This document shows, piece by piece, positions 54,363 to 61,729 of a stretch of 64,000 nucleotides of DNA (its first letter is position 1; every line of letters starts with the position of its first letter). The position numbers and the translations under genes are program-made. The notes beneath the pieces were generated by a model. It searched no databases, was not told the origin of the DNA, and saw nothing but the letters and a program-made list of their open reading frames with translations. Where the stretch lies: contig VXSP01000016.1 in the NCBI GenBank assembly GCA_009837885.1, forward strand, positions 18,032 to 82,031, read 5' to 3'. This DNA comes from Holophagales bacterium (lineage in GTDB: Bacteria; Acidobacteriota; Thermoanaerobaculia; Multivoradales; Multivoraceae).

Positions 54363-55807
54363 ACTGCGGTCTCCATGTTCGCGGCCCGAAACGCCGCCCA
54401 ACGTGCGAACAGGAAGGCCCCGCCCGCCCACAGCACCATGACGAGCAGATAGGGGAGATAACTCCCCGTGAAGCTCGTCAGCGGCGGCGGACCGGCGTGG
54501 TAGTCCGCAACCTCACCCCAGAAGCTGGTCGGCGACTCGTAGTTCAACGCGTCCGCGCCCCCGTGCTGGATCAGGTCTTCGTTGAGCTGTCTGATCACGA
54601 CCCGCCGATGCCCTTCAGCGCTCTTCACGAAGTCGTAGTGGTGGAGGCGATCGGACCCGGAGAGCCCTGAAGAGAGCGCCATGACCGAGATCGTGGGCGA
54701 CAACGCCGTGAGCCGGAACCGGGTGGCCTCCTGGCGGCCGTACAGGTCGTTCAGTCCGGCGTAGTAGGCGTCGTAGAGCGGGTCGGAGTACTCCTCGCTC
54801 GCCTGCAGCTCCCAGGCGCTCCACGGCACCGGCGCGTCTTCCACATTGGCAACCTGGAACTTCTCGAGAAAGCGAGCCATTTCCCGCTTTCTGATGTCGG
54901 TGAGCGGAATACCGAAGGCGGGAATGACTCCCCAGTACTCGGCCTTGATCTCCTCGAGGTCCTTCCACGTCTGGTAGCTGTCGGGTTGAGGCGTCGCAGT
55001 GACCGCGGCATCGTTGGCGAAGCGCGGCAGGAGCACGGTGACCAGGCACCAGATGGCGAGAAGCGAGATGGCCGCGGAACGCCGGCTGGGGCTGAGCGCC
55101 GAGACGCCGATGGTGAGCATCGCGAATGCAAAGAGGTAGATCCCGTAGATACCGACGATTCCGGCAAGACGTACCGGCAGGTCTTCCTGCGGATAACCCC
55201 CGTCGAAGACGAAGACGGCAACGGCGATCAGCGCGAACACCGGCAGGAGCAGTTTCAGCAGCGCTGACGACGCTCCTCGCAACTTGCCTCTGAAGACGGC
55301 GCCCGGAGAGACGCCGTAGCTCATGACCTGACGCAGGGTCCCGTCTTCTCTCTCCCCCGCGTAGGCCCCGAACAGGAGGAGGATGACGACCAGCGGCATG
55401 ATGACCTGCAGTACCCATGCCGGGCTGAGCCCGACAAACCTCGACAAGTCGCCCGTGCTCTCCGCGCGCCTGAACCTGGACGGGTTCTGGATGTGTGCTT
55501 CCATCCAGACGGCGATGCCGGCGAAGTCGATCGCGCCGGGATCGAAACTCGCCAGCGTGGGGATCGGCTTGAATACGTATCTTGAGAAGTGCGCCGCCTT
55601 GTGCGGGTTCCTGATTCCCTGGTCCAGCCACACCGCTTTGTCGCTCTCAGCAGCCGCGGCGCGCTCCGCTTCGAAGGTTGCCGTCCGGTTGAGCCCGATC
55701 GCCATCGAGGCGACCATGACGGCAATCACGCCCAAACTCAGGGCCCAGAGTCGCTTGCCCCTGCGGGCAACAAGTGCCTCCTTCGCTGCAATCACTCTTG
55801 CTTTCAT
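54359..55807 (-). CDS. ABC-2 type permease (DUF3526-like), second
   Basis: 482 aa. Same plan as its neighbour: first helix (LWALSLGVIAVMVASMAIGL), large extracytoplasmic loop, LQVIMPLVVILLLFGAYAGE followed by EDGTLRQVMSYGVSPG, further helices to about 265, a second extracytoplasmic domain (about 270-440) and a final helix. The two permeases are distant paralogues and probably heterodimerise with the ATPase encoded upstream. Start is ATGA-coupled to the ATPase stop. Confidence 0.83.
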   Translation of the reverse strand: MKARVIAAKEALVARRGKRLWALSLGVIAVMVASMAIGLNRTATFEAERAAAAESDKAVWLDQGIRNPHKAAHFSRYVFKPIPTLASFDPGAIDFAGIAVWMEAHIQNPSRFRRAESTGDLSRFVGLSPAWVLQVIMPLVVILLLFGAYAGEREDGTLRQVMSYGVSPGAVFRGKLRGASSALLKLLLPVFALIAVAVFVFDGGYPQEDLPVRLAGIVGIYGIYLFAFAMLTIGVSALSPSRRSAAISLLAIWCLVTVLLPRFANDAAVTATPQPDSYQTWKDLEEIKAEYWGVIPAFGIPLTDIRKREMARFLEKFQVANVEDAPVPWSAWELQASEEYSDPLYDAYYAGLNDLYGRQEATRFRLTALSPTISVMALSSGLSGSDRLHHYDFVKSAEGHRRVVIRQLNEDLIQHGGADALNYESPTSFWGEVADYHAGPPPLTSFTGSYLPYLLVMVLWAGGAFLFARWAAFRAANMETAV

Positions 55808-56523
55808 GCCGCGTCCTCCCTGCCTTCGTGCATGTGTTCGAGATAGAGCGTCTCGAGCTGAGCCGCCGTCACGTCCGCTGCGGCAATCACGTCGACCAGT
55901 TGCCCATCCCTCAGGATTCCGATCCGGTTCGCGACTTCACGAGCCCGGAACAGGTCATGTGTAGCCATCAAGCCGGCAACGCCCTGGTTCCGCATCTCCC
56001 TGAGCAGAGAGCAGAACTCGTTGGCCGCTTTGGGGTCCAGCCCGGCCAGGGGCTCGTCGAGGAGCAGGATCTCCGCGCTCTTCGCGAGCGCACAGGCGAT
56101 CCCGACCTTCTGCTGCATGCCCTTGGAGTAGGTTGAAGCAGGGTTGTGGTTGGCATCACGCGGCAGCCCCGCGGTGTCCAGACACTCCAGGAGTTCGCTC
56201 TCTCCCAGACGCTTCCCGGCAAGCTCGGCGAAGAACCTCAGGTTCTCGTAACCGGAGAGGTCGGGGTAGAGCGCCACTCTCTCCGGGATGTAGGCAACGT
56301 GTTCACGGGCGGAGACCGGATCAGAGCGGACGCTCTTCCCCTTGACCAGCGCCTCGCCCCTCGTTGGCTCGAGGAAGCCCAGAAAGAGGTTGATGGCGGT
56401 TGTCTTCCCGGCGCCGTTTGCGCCGAGGAAACAGAGGATCTCGCCCTCCTGGACCTCGACATTCAGGCCGTCGAGTGCGACGACGCCGTTGAACGACTTC
56501 GACAATTCTCTTGCTTCGAGCAT
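55804..56523 (-). CDS. ABC exporter ATP-binding protein
   Basis: 239 aa from ATG at 56523 with GAAGGGA upstream. Walker A GANGAGKT near 37-44, Q-loop region, signature variant TYSKGMQQKVGIA, Walker B ILLLDEPLAGLDP and H-loop MATHD. NosF/CcmA-like exporter ATPase. Drives the two ABC-2 permeases downstream; with the TonB receptor this gives a complete envelope-spanning set whose cargo is unknown. Confidence 0.92.
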   Translation of the reverse strand: MLEARELSKSFNGVVALDGLNVEVQEGEILCFLGANGAGKTTAINLFLGFLEPTRGEALVKGKSVRSDPVSAREHVAYIPERVALYPDLSGYENLRFFAELAGKRLGESELLECLDTAGLPRDANHNPASTYSKGMQQKVGIACALAKSAEILLLDEPLAGLDPKAANEFCSLLREMRNQGVAGLMATHDLFRAREVANRIGILRDGQLVDVIAAADVTAAQLETLYLEHMHEGREDAA

Positions 56524-56831
56524 GGAAAGTCCCTTCAGTTTCTTGGCGGTCTCGTTCGGAGACCGCTGCACAGGGGAAGATCTGGCGGCTCGCGATCCCC
56601 GCTCCTCATGAGCGGTGGACTACGACAGGCCAGAGGATCGAGCTTCGGCCGCGCGGCCAGACCCTGGCGACAGGCAGCAAACGCCAGCGGGCCGGGTCAC
56701 TCCCGACCTCCGCGTGCCAGCGACGAACTCAGATGCTCAGCAGGGCGCTACGAACGGCAGGCGCTCGGCTAGTCGCACGACGAAGTCGCGCGAGCGTCCT
56801 GTGAGACTGGCTCGCTGGATCGAGAGGCGGC
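56524..56831. other. Intergenic stretch, no gene seen
   Basis: 308 bases between the small Cys/His protein and the ABC ATPase. Open frames here have no credible start or family. No member of the dispersed repeat, no clear terminator hairpin and no recognised riboswitch were seen. It may hold an internal promoter for the ABC genes. Confidence 0.5.
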
Positions 56832-57137
56832 CTAGGCGGTTGACGGCGGCCCGCGTGGCGTCGCAGGCAGGTAAGGCCGATCAACGACCGGACGGTCGGG
56901 CCCAGTGGCGCCGCAGGATGCTCCGAAGTCCTCAAGGACGAGCGTCGGAGCACCGGGTTCCTGGAAGCACTCCGTCTGCTGGAGGTGACAGGCGACGCAG
57001 TCGTGTTCACTGACCTCGAACTCATCGTGTCCGTGCCCGACGGCCAGGAGCGAGCCGAGCAGTACGAGGCAGACCAGAAGGACAGAGGCGCACTGGCGAC
57101 GGCCAGCCTCGCCAAGAATGGTCTTTGATCGGATCAC
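56832..57137 (-). CDS. Small exported Cys/His protein, DUF2946-like
   Basis: 101 aa from GTG at 57137 (AAGG eight bases upstream). One signal/anchor helix (CASVLLVCLVLLGSLLAVGHG) is followed by HDEFEVSEHDCVACHLQQTE, which holds a CxxCH-like motif, then a linker and the C-terminal YLPATPRGPPSTA. A short protein with helix, Cys/His cluster and terminal RGPP is the plan of DUF2946-type proteins found beside metal and TonB transport genes. A haem site is possible but the context suggests metal binding. Confidence 0.68.
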   Translation of the reverse strand: MIRSKTILGEAGRRQCASVLLVCLVLLGSLLAVGHGHDEFEVSEHDCVACHLQQTECFQEPGAPTLVLEDFGASCGATGPDRPVVDRPYLPATPRGPPSTA

Positions 57138-57163
57138 ATGCTTACCTTGGAGCTACGATCTAG

Positions 57164-57191
57164 CATGTAGGGACGACTAACTCGCTGTCAA
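57164..57191 (-). promoter_or_regulatory. Predicted promoter for the Cys/His protein and ABC-TonB operon
   Basis: Read on the minus strand: TTGACA at 57191-57186, 16-bp spacer, TACATG at 57169-57164. The -35 is a perfect consensus, the -10 is weak. It lies 27 bases upstream of the GTG start at 57137. Confidence 0.45.
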
Positions 57192-57217
57192 GCCCCTCGG
57201 CTGATCGTCGGCGCGGC

Positions 57218-58057
57218 GTGGCTATCTACACACTTGAGGACCGGGCCGACGAACTCATGACAATGACGAGACCCCTGCCCCTGGGCGAATCAAGGCGGCT
57301 TCTCGCCCCACTCGTCGACCAAGCCTGGCAGGCCTTCGACCGAGCCGGCAATCTGCCCTCGCGCGTCACACCGGCCGCGCCGATTCTGTTCTTCGGTGAC
57401 CTCGACGCATACCTGGACTCACCCTTGCGCGTGCTGACGGTGGGCCTGAATCCTTCGCTTCACGAGTTCCCCTCAGATGATGCGTTCAGTCGCGTTCCCC
57501 TGATTCAGGACAATGGCGAGCGGGAGCCGGGCCGCTATCTCGACGCGATGTCGGCCTACTTCAGTACCAAGCCCTACGGGGGCTGGTTCAGCTCCTATGA
57601 AGCGGTCCTCAATGGAGCGAGCTCGAGCTACTACGCCGGGAAGCGCTCGACGGCGCTCCACACCGACATCTGCACACCCGTCGCAACCGACCCGACCTGG
57701 AGCAGTTTGGGGCCGGACCGCCCGGAACTCGAAGCAGCCGGCGTCCCGCTCTGGCACGAACTGCTGAAAGTACTCCGTCCTCAGATCGTGCTGCTCTCCG
57801 TGGCGAGGTGGCACCTGGACCACATCCGGTTCCAGGCTCTGGGTCCGTGGCAGGCTCTCAGAGTCTTCGACCGAACGGGCCAGGGCGACCTCCGGAAGCG
57901 CCCGTACGAAGTGCGGGCACGATGGTACGAAGTCGCCAGCGAACGGTCCCTGTTCGCTTGGGGACGAGCAGCTCAGAAGCCGTTCGGGCACTTGGCAAAC
58001 ATCCAGAAACACGAGGCGGGCGCAATCATGGTTGAGGCATACGAAGATGGCCGGTAG
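57218..58057 (+). CDS. Uracil-DNA glycosylase-fold-like protein, unknown
   Basis: 279 aa from GTG at 57218. The central region LRVLTVGLNPSLHEFP (about 70-85) resembles motif A of the uracil-DNA glycosylase superfamily (G-x-NP), and LHTDICTPVATDPTW with KVLRPQIVLLSVARWHLDHI resembles the following strand and helix arrangement. Catalytic residues cannot be assigned with confidence. It overlaps the next gene by 11 bases, so the two form an operon. Composition is less GC-rich than the flanking chromosome. Confidence 0.6.
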   Translation: MAIYTLEDRADELMTMTRPLPLGESRRLLAPLVDQAWQAFDRAGNLPSRVTPAAPILFFGDLDAYLDSPLRVLTVGLNPSLHEFPSDDAFSRVPLIQDNGEREPGRYLDAMSAYFSTKPYGGWFSSYEAVLNGASSSYYAGKRSTALHTDICTPVATDPTWSSLGPDRPELEAAGVPLWHELLKVLRPQIVLLSVARWHLDHIRFQALGPWQALRVFDRTGQGDLRKRPYEVRARWYEVASERSLFAWGRAAQKPFGHLANIQKHEAGAIMVEAYEDGR

Positions 58058-58931
58058 CCGTTGCTTCGTTCAGCTCTCCCACCCCGGACGGGAGCACCAA
58101 CCCGATCGCGGCCTGGAGAAGACCTGGAACACGCAGAAGCACGGCCACGCACGGAAGTTCATGCAGTTGCAGGGCCAGTGGATCGACGAGAAGCGCAATC
58201 GACAGAGCGGCGATCTGTACGCCTGGGGCGAGTGGGAGCCGGAGTCCGAGCTAGTCCGTGCCCTCGATCCCCCGGACGGCGACTGGCTGCATCCGCGGTG
58301 GCTGTGGCGCCCGTACTACGTCCCGAAGACCAGCTATGAGGGACTGCACAACACCGACCCCTTCATCTTCGGGCCTCGATTCCTCTACTCCAACTGCTTC
58401 CAACCGAGCAAGCCCGGCCTGAGACAGCTAGACGAAGGGTCCGTCATCGCATTCGGGAACAGCAAGAAGGTAGGCGGCGAGTGGCAGTGGATGCTCGACA
58501 CTGTGCTCGTCGTCAGAGACTTCAAGGACTACCACGGGTTCGAAGCCCGCACCACACTCCGGGACTGGACTTCGTGCACGTTCCGCGATGTGACCATCCG
58601 CCCCTTGACCGGTGACTCGCCGCAGCCGAAAGCCTGCGCATCGGCCCGCGACCGGCTCCGGCTCTACCGCGGAGCGACACCCGACGATCCCGTAGACGGG
58701 ATGTTCAGCTTCTTCCCAGCAAGTCCCGATTGCGGCGATTCGGGCTTCAAGCGACCGGCCATCGATCTGCCGGTCGAGTACATCAACCCCCGGGCCTTTC
58801 GAGCTCCGAGGGGATTCCGGCGTGATCGAAGGCCCGACGAGCTCCGGGGAGTGTGGGACCTGCTGGTCGAGCAGGTTCACGAGGCTGGCCTCGCACTGGG
58901 GACGTTCGCCGAGTTGCCGGAGCGGCGCTGA
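58047..58931 (+). CDS. Accessory protein of unknown function with WGEWEPES motif
   Basis: 294 aa from ATG at 58047, inside the end of the preceding gene. N-terminus SRCFVQLSHPGREHQPD, then KTWNTQKHGHARKFMQLQGQWID and GDLYAWGEWEPESEL are likely conserved family motifs; GSVIAFGNSKKVGGEWQWML and DTVLVVRDF follow. Rich in Trp, Arg and His; no membrane helix. I recall similar proteins as scattered accessory genes but no function. Coupling to a glycosylase-fold protein suggests nucleic acid or nucleotide chemistry, which is inference. Confidence 0.65.
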   Translation: MAGSRCFVQLSHPGREHQPDRGLEKTWNTQKHGHARKFMQLQGQWIDEKRNRQSGDLYAWGEWEPESELVRALDPPDGDWLHPRWLWRPYYVPKTSYEGLHNTDPFIFGPRFLYSNCFQPSKPGLRQLDEGSVIAFGNSKKVGGEWQWMLDTVLVVRDFKDYHGFEARTTLRDWTSCTFRDVTIRPLTGDSPQPKACASARDRLRLYRGATPDDPVDGMFSFFPASPDCGDSGFKRPAIDLPVEYINPRAFRAPRGFRRDRRPDELRGVWDLLVEQVHEAGLALGTFAELPERR

Positions 58932-58933
58932 TC

Positions 58934-59001
58934 GTCGCCGCTTCGCGGCGCGGCTTTCCGGCCGCCTGCGGCGGCAGCGGGTCAGAAGACCCGCGCACCC
59001 C
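58934..59001 (-). repeat. Dispersed repeat copy 8, subtype B, at the RES gene breakpoint
   Basis: Read on the minus strand: GGGTGCGCGGGTCTTCTGAC with stem GCGGGTC-TTCT-GACCCGC, then TGCCGCCGCAGGCGGCCGG and a CGCCGC-rich terminal stem. The first 40 bases match copy 6 (28577). It abuts the point where the RES toxin homology stops. Confidence 0.88.
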
Positions 59002-59144
59002 GCCGGATCGTTCCAGCGCCCCCCGCTGCTGCTCCCCTGAACGGCGCTACGGTCCCGCCGGACGACCCTGTACGCGACTCCCTCGAATGCGCCTCTGTCC
59101 AGACCCTTCAGTCGTTCCAGCAAGTCGGGATCGCGCTGCGTCAC
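59002..59144 (-). pseudogene. Truncated RES-domain toxin
   Basis: From GTG at 59144 the reading frame gives about 48 residues ending FEGVAYRVVRRDRSAVQG and GGRWNDPAG. This is the start of a RES domain (NAD-degrading toxin), including the Arg of YRVV and the GGRWN motif. The frame then enters the repeat at 58934-59001 and translates into unrelated sequence antisense to the 58047 gene; the remaining about 100 residues of the domain, with the catalytic Glu and Ser regions, are absent. It lies 76 bp downstream of its expected Xre-type antitoxin. Inactive as a toxin by this reading. Confidence 0.72.
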
Positions 59145-59220
59145 GTTCGTTACTCAACCTGGCGCGTCCCTCCCTGCGACCGTCTCGACGCATCGCGCTC
59201 GTCATCCAACCAAGCAGCCC

Positions 59221-59583
59221 TCAGGTGTGGCCGGGGTCGGCCATCGCGTGGATCGCCTCCAGAACCTCCTGGGCCCGGCCCTCCCGGACCAAGTCCGCCG
59301 GTCGAAGGCCATCGAAGTACCTGTGCCTGGAGTACAACCATGCGCGCGCGGTCCTCGGGTCCGAGTAGAACTCCGCCAGGCGTTCCACGATGTACTCCAG
59401 GTCCGCCAGCAGGATCTCTTTGCCTGGCCTGGGGTTCGCGTGCCCCTGGTTCCACCGGGACACCGTCCTTGGAGTCGTGCCCAGCATGTTTGCCACGTCA
59501 ACCGAGCGTATCGCCGCCCTCGCCCTCAGCAACTCCAGCTTCTCGACCACCACGTTTCTTTCCGCGACCGCGCCCGACATCAT
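59221..59583 (-). CDS. Xre/MbcA/ParS-type antitoxin (DUF2384)
   Basis: 120 aa from ATG at 59583, with GGAGG at 59588-59592. HTH: VDVANMLGTTPRTVSRWNQG. C-terminal toxin-binding DUF2384 part: RAWLYSRHRYFDGLRPADLV, REGRAQEVLEAI. This antitoxin family is paired with RES toxins, and the remnant of one follows directly, so this is now an orphan antitoxin. Confidence 0.85.
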   Translation of the reverse strand: MMSGAVAERNVVVEKLELLRARAAIRSVDVANMLGTTPRTVSRWNQGHANPRPGKEILLADLEYIVERLAEFYSDPRTARAWLYSRHRYFDGLRPADLVREGRAQEVLEAIHAMADPGHT

Positions 59584-59728
59584 GTTTCCTCCGACAACCC
59601 TCTCCCTGCCCGCCAGCACCTGACCGCGAAGCGATCCGGGTCCGTGGCTCCGGCGCTTCCCGCGTCACGCGTGGCGACCTCCGGTAGACATTACCGTAGA
59701 CACAATGATGGACGTTTGTCAACAGCGG

Positions 59729-60268
59729 CTACGGCAGTGGGAACTCCTCCAGGTAGCTCTCGTAGCCGGGCTCGACGTCGATTTCCAGCGAGCGCAGCAA
59801 CCGCACGACGGCGTTGTAGTAGGAGACGATGATCGTCAGCTCGACGAGGAGTTCGGCGTCCAGGTGACGACGCAGGGCGTCGAAGGTCTCGGGGCTGATG
59901 CTGAGGCCCTCGGTCACCTCGTCGGCGGCGGTGAGGACGAGCCGTTCGAGTTCCGGGAGCTCCCCGGCTTCCGGTCCCGCGATGACGGCGCGGATGTCGT
60001 CGTCGGACATGCCGAACTGGCGGCCGAGTTCGATGTGGTGGCTGTACTCGTAGTCGGTGCGCGTCAGTACGCCGATTCGCAGGATGGCCATCTCGCGCAG
60101 CCGCGTGTCGAAGCGTGACTTGTGGCGGATCCAGGCGCCCGTGTGGCGGAAGGCGCGGGTGCCGGAGGGGCTGTGCGCGAGCATCCGGGCCAGGTTGATC
60201 GGCCGGTCGAGCAGCTCCCGGTCTTCCGAGGCGAGATCGTCCACGTCGAGATAGGGGAGTCGAGCCAT
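59729..60268 (-). CDS. Carboxymuconolactone decarboxylase/AhpD-family protein
   Basis: 179 aa, ATG with AGAGGA upstream. CMD-like helical bundle: REMAILRIGVLTRTDYEYSHHIELG and FGMSDDDIRAV, AADEVTEGLSIS. The CxxC of AhpD peroxidases is absent; in its place is YEYSHH, the pattern of the non-peroxidase CMD group. Strongly similar to the paralogue at 61128, both beginning MARLPYLDVDDL. Third gene of a CMD-SDR-CMD run. Function unknown, possibly decarboxylation or lactone chemistry. Confidence 0.85.
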   Translation of the reverse strand: MARLPYLDVDDLASEDRELLDRPINLARMLAHSPSGTRAFRHTGAWIRHKSRFDTRLREMAILRIGVLTRTDYEYSHHIELGRQFGMSDDDIRAVIAGPEAGELPELERLVLTAADEVTEGLSISPETFDALRRHLDAELLVELTIIVSYYNAVVRLLRSLEIDVEPGYESYLEEFPLP

Positions 60269-60315
60269 CTTGGTCCTCTCTTCCGAGTCGGCGCCGTCAG
60301 CGCCGGCGGCGCCGG

Positions 60316-61131
60316 TCAGCGGACGGGAGAGAGTACCGTCACGCCGCCGTCGACGATCAGCGCCTGGCCCGTGATGTAGCGCGCGTGTTCGGAAGCCAGG
60401 AACACGACCGCGCGGCCCACGTCCCAGCCGGTGCCCTCGATCCGCAGCGCCGAGGCGTTCTTCCGCCGCTCGCGGATTTCGGGGGTCATCGTCGGGCGTT
60501 GGACCATCGGCGTCCAGACCGGTCCCGGCAGCACCGCGTTGACGCGGATGCCAGCCTCGGCGTGGTCGACGGCCATCGCCCGGGTCAGCGAGATGACCGC
60601 GCCCTTGGACGCCGAGTAGGGGGTGAGGCCCTTGGGGCGGATCGCGGAAATGGAGCTGATGTTGACGATGGAGCCGCCGCCGGCCTCCTCCATCGACGGA
60701 ATCAGGCCGCGGGACGCCTGGACCATCGACCGAACGTTGACCTTCATCACGTGGTCCCAGAGTTCCGGCTCGGTGTCGAGGACGGTGCCGGGCGCTCCGA
60801 TGCCGACGTTGTTGATCAGCACGGTGGGCGGCGCGGAGCCTTCCCGCGCGAAGGCCGCCAGGGCCGCGCAGTCCTCGGCGCTCGTCACGTCGCCGACGAA
60901 GAGCCGGGCGGCGCCGCCCTCGTTCGCGATCATCTCGACCGTGCCGCGACCTGCTTCCTCGTTGAGGTCCACAACGACGACCTCCGCGCCGGCGCGCGCC
61001 AGGAGGATCGCGGCGGCCCGGCCGTTGCCGATCCCGTCGTCTCTCGCTCCGCCGCCCGTCACGACGGCGGTCCGGCCGCTGAAGTCGATACGGTCCCCGG
61101 TCGACGGGGTCTGCTCCAGACGCTCCTTCAT
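60316..61131 (-). CDS. Short-chain dehydrogenase/reductase
   Basis: 271 aa from ATG at 61131. Classical SDR: TAVVTGGGARDDGIGNG is a cofactor loop with an insertion relative to TGxxxGIG, NNVG replaces the usual NNAG, SSISAIRPKGLTPYSASKGAV gives the Ser, Tyr and Lys, and the end is ALIVDGGVTVL. The gene is ATGA-coupled to the upstream CMD-family gene and followed by another, so it probably acts in a small oxidative pathway with them. Substrate unknown. Confidence 0.9.
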   Translation of the reverse strand: MKERLEQTPSTGDRIDFSGRTAVVTGGGARDDGIGNGRAAAILLARAGAEVVVVDLNEEAGRGTVEMIANEGGAARLFVGDVTSAEDCAALAAFAREGSAPPTVLINNVGIGAPGTVLDTEPELWDHVMKVNVRSMVQASRGLIPSMEEAGGGSIVNISSISAIRPKGLTPYSASKGAVISLTRAMAVDHAEAGIRVNAVLPGPVWTPMVQRPTMTPEIRERRKNASALRIEGTGWDVGRAVVFLASEHARYITGQALIVDGGVTVLSPVR

Positions 61132-61670
61132 CGATCCAGCGGGAACTCCTCCAGGTAGCGCTGGTAGTCGGGCTCGACGTCGATGTCCAGCGAATTCAGG
61201 ATCCGAACGACGCCGTTGTAGTACGAGAGGGTCATCGTCAACTCGACCATCATCCCCTCGTCGAGGTGACCCCGCAGCGCCCTGAAGGTCTCGGCGCCGA
61301 TGCCGACGCCGTTCGTCATCTCGTCGGCCGCGGTGAGGACGAGCCGTTCGACCTCGGTCAGCGACTCGTCCTCCGACCCCGCGACAACGGCCCGGATGTC
61401 GTCGTCCGAGAGGCCGAACTGCCGTCCGAGCTCGATGTGATGGCTGTACTCGTAGTCGGTCCTGGTGACGGCGCCGACCCGGAGGATCGCCATCTGGCGC
61501 AGGCGCGGATCGAGCTTCGTCTTGAAGCGAATCCACAGGCCCAGACGGCCGAACGCACGGGCGCCCTCAGGGCAGTAGGCGAGGACCCTGAAGATGTTGA
61601 GCGGCGGATCGAGGAGCCTCTGGTCCTCGGGGTCGAGATCGTCTACGTCCAGGTACGGGAGTCGAGCCAT
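61128..61670 (-). CDS. Carboxymuconolactone decarboxylase/AhpD-family protein, paralogue
   Basis: 180 aa from ATG at 61670, chosen because its paralogue at 59729 also begins MARLPYLDVDDL; no ribosome site is visible for it, and an in-frame upstream ATG at 61718 would extend into the 5' region of the divergent esterase. Motifs RQMAILRVGAVTRTDYEYSHH and FGLSDDDIRAV as in the paralogue, ending EEFPLDR versus EEFPLP. First gene of CMD-SDR-CMD. Confidence 0.87.
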   Translation of the reverse strand: MARLPYLDVDDLDPEDQRLLDPPLNIFRVLAYCPEGARAFGRLGLWIRFKTKLDPRLRQMAILRVGAVTRTDYEYSHHIELGRQFGLSDDDIRAVVAGSEDESLTEVERLVLTAADEMTNGVGIGAETFRALRGHLDEGMMVELTMTLSYYNGVVRILNSLDIDVEPDYQRYLEEFPLDR

Positions 61671-61729
61671 GGGGCAGAGGGTATCGTCCGCGTCACACGG
61701 TATTCCCGTCGCATTCAAGGAGAGTCCGG

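Noticed and set aside
56832..57137. HDCVACH as a haem c attachment site
   Set aside because: A single CxxCH in a 101-residue protein with no cytochrome fold or axial ligand region, beside ABC-TonB genes; metal binding is more likely.
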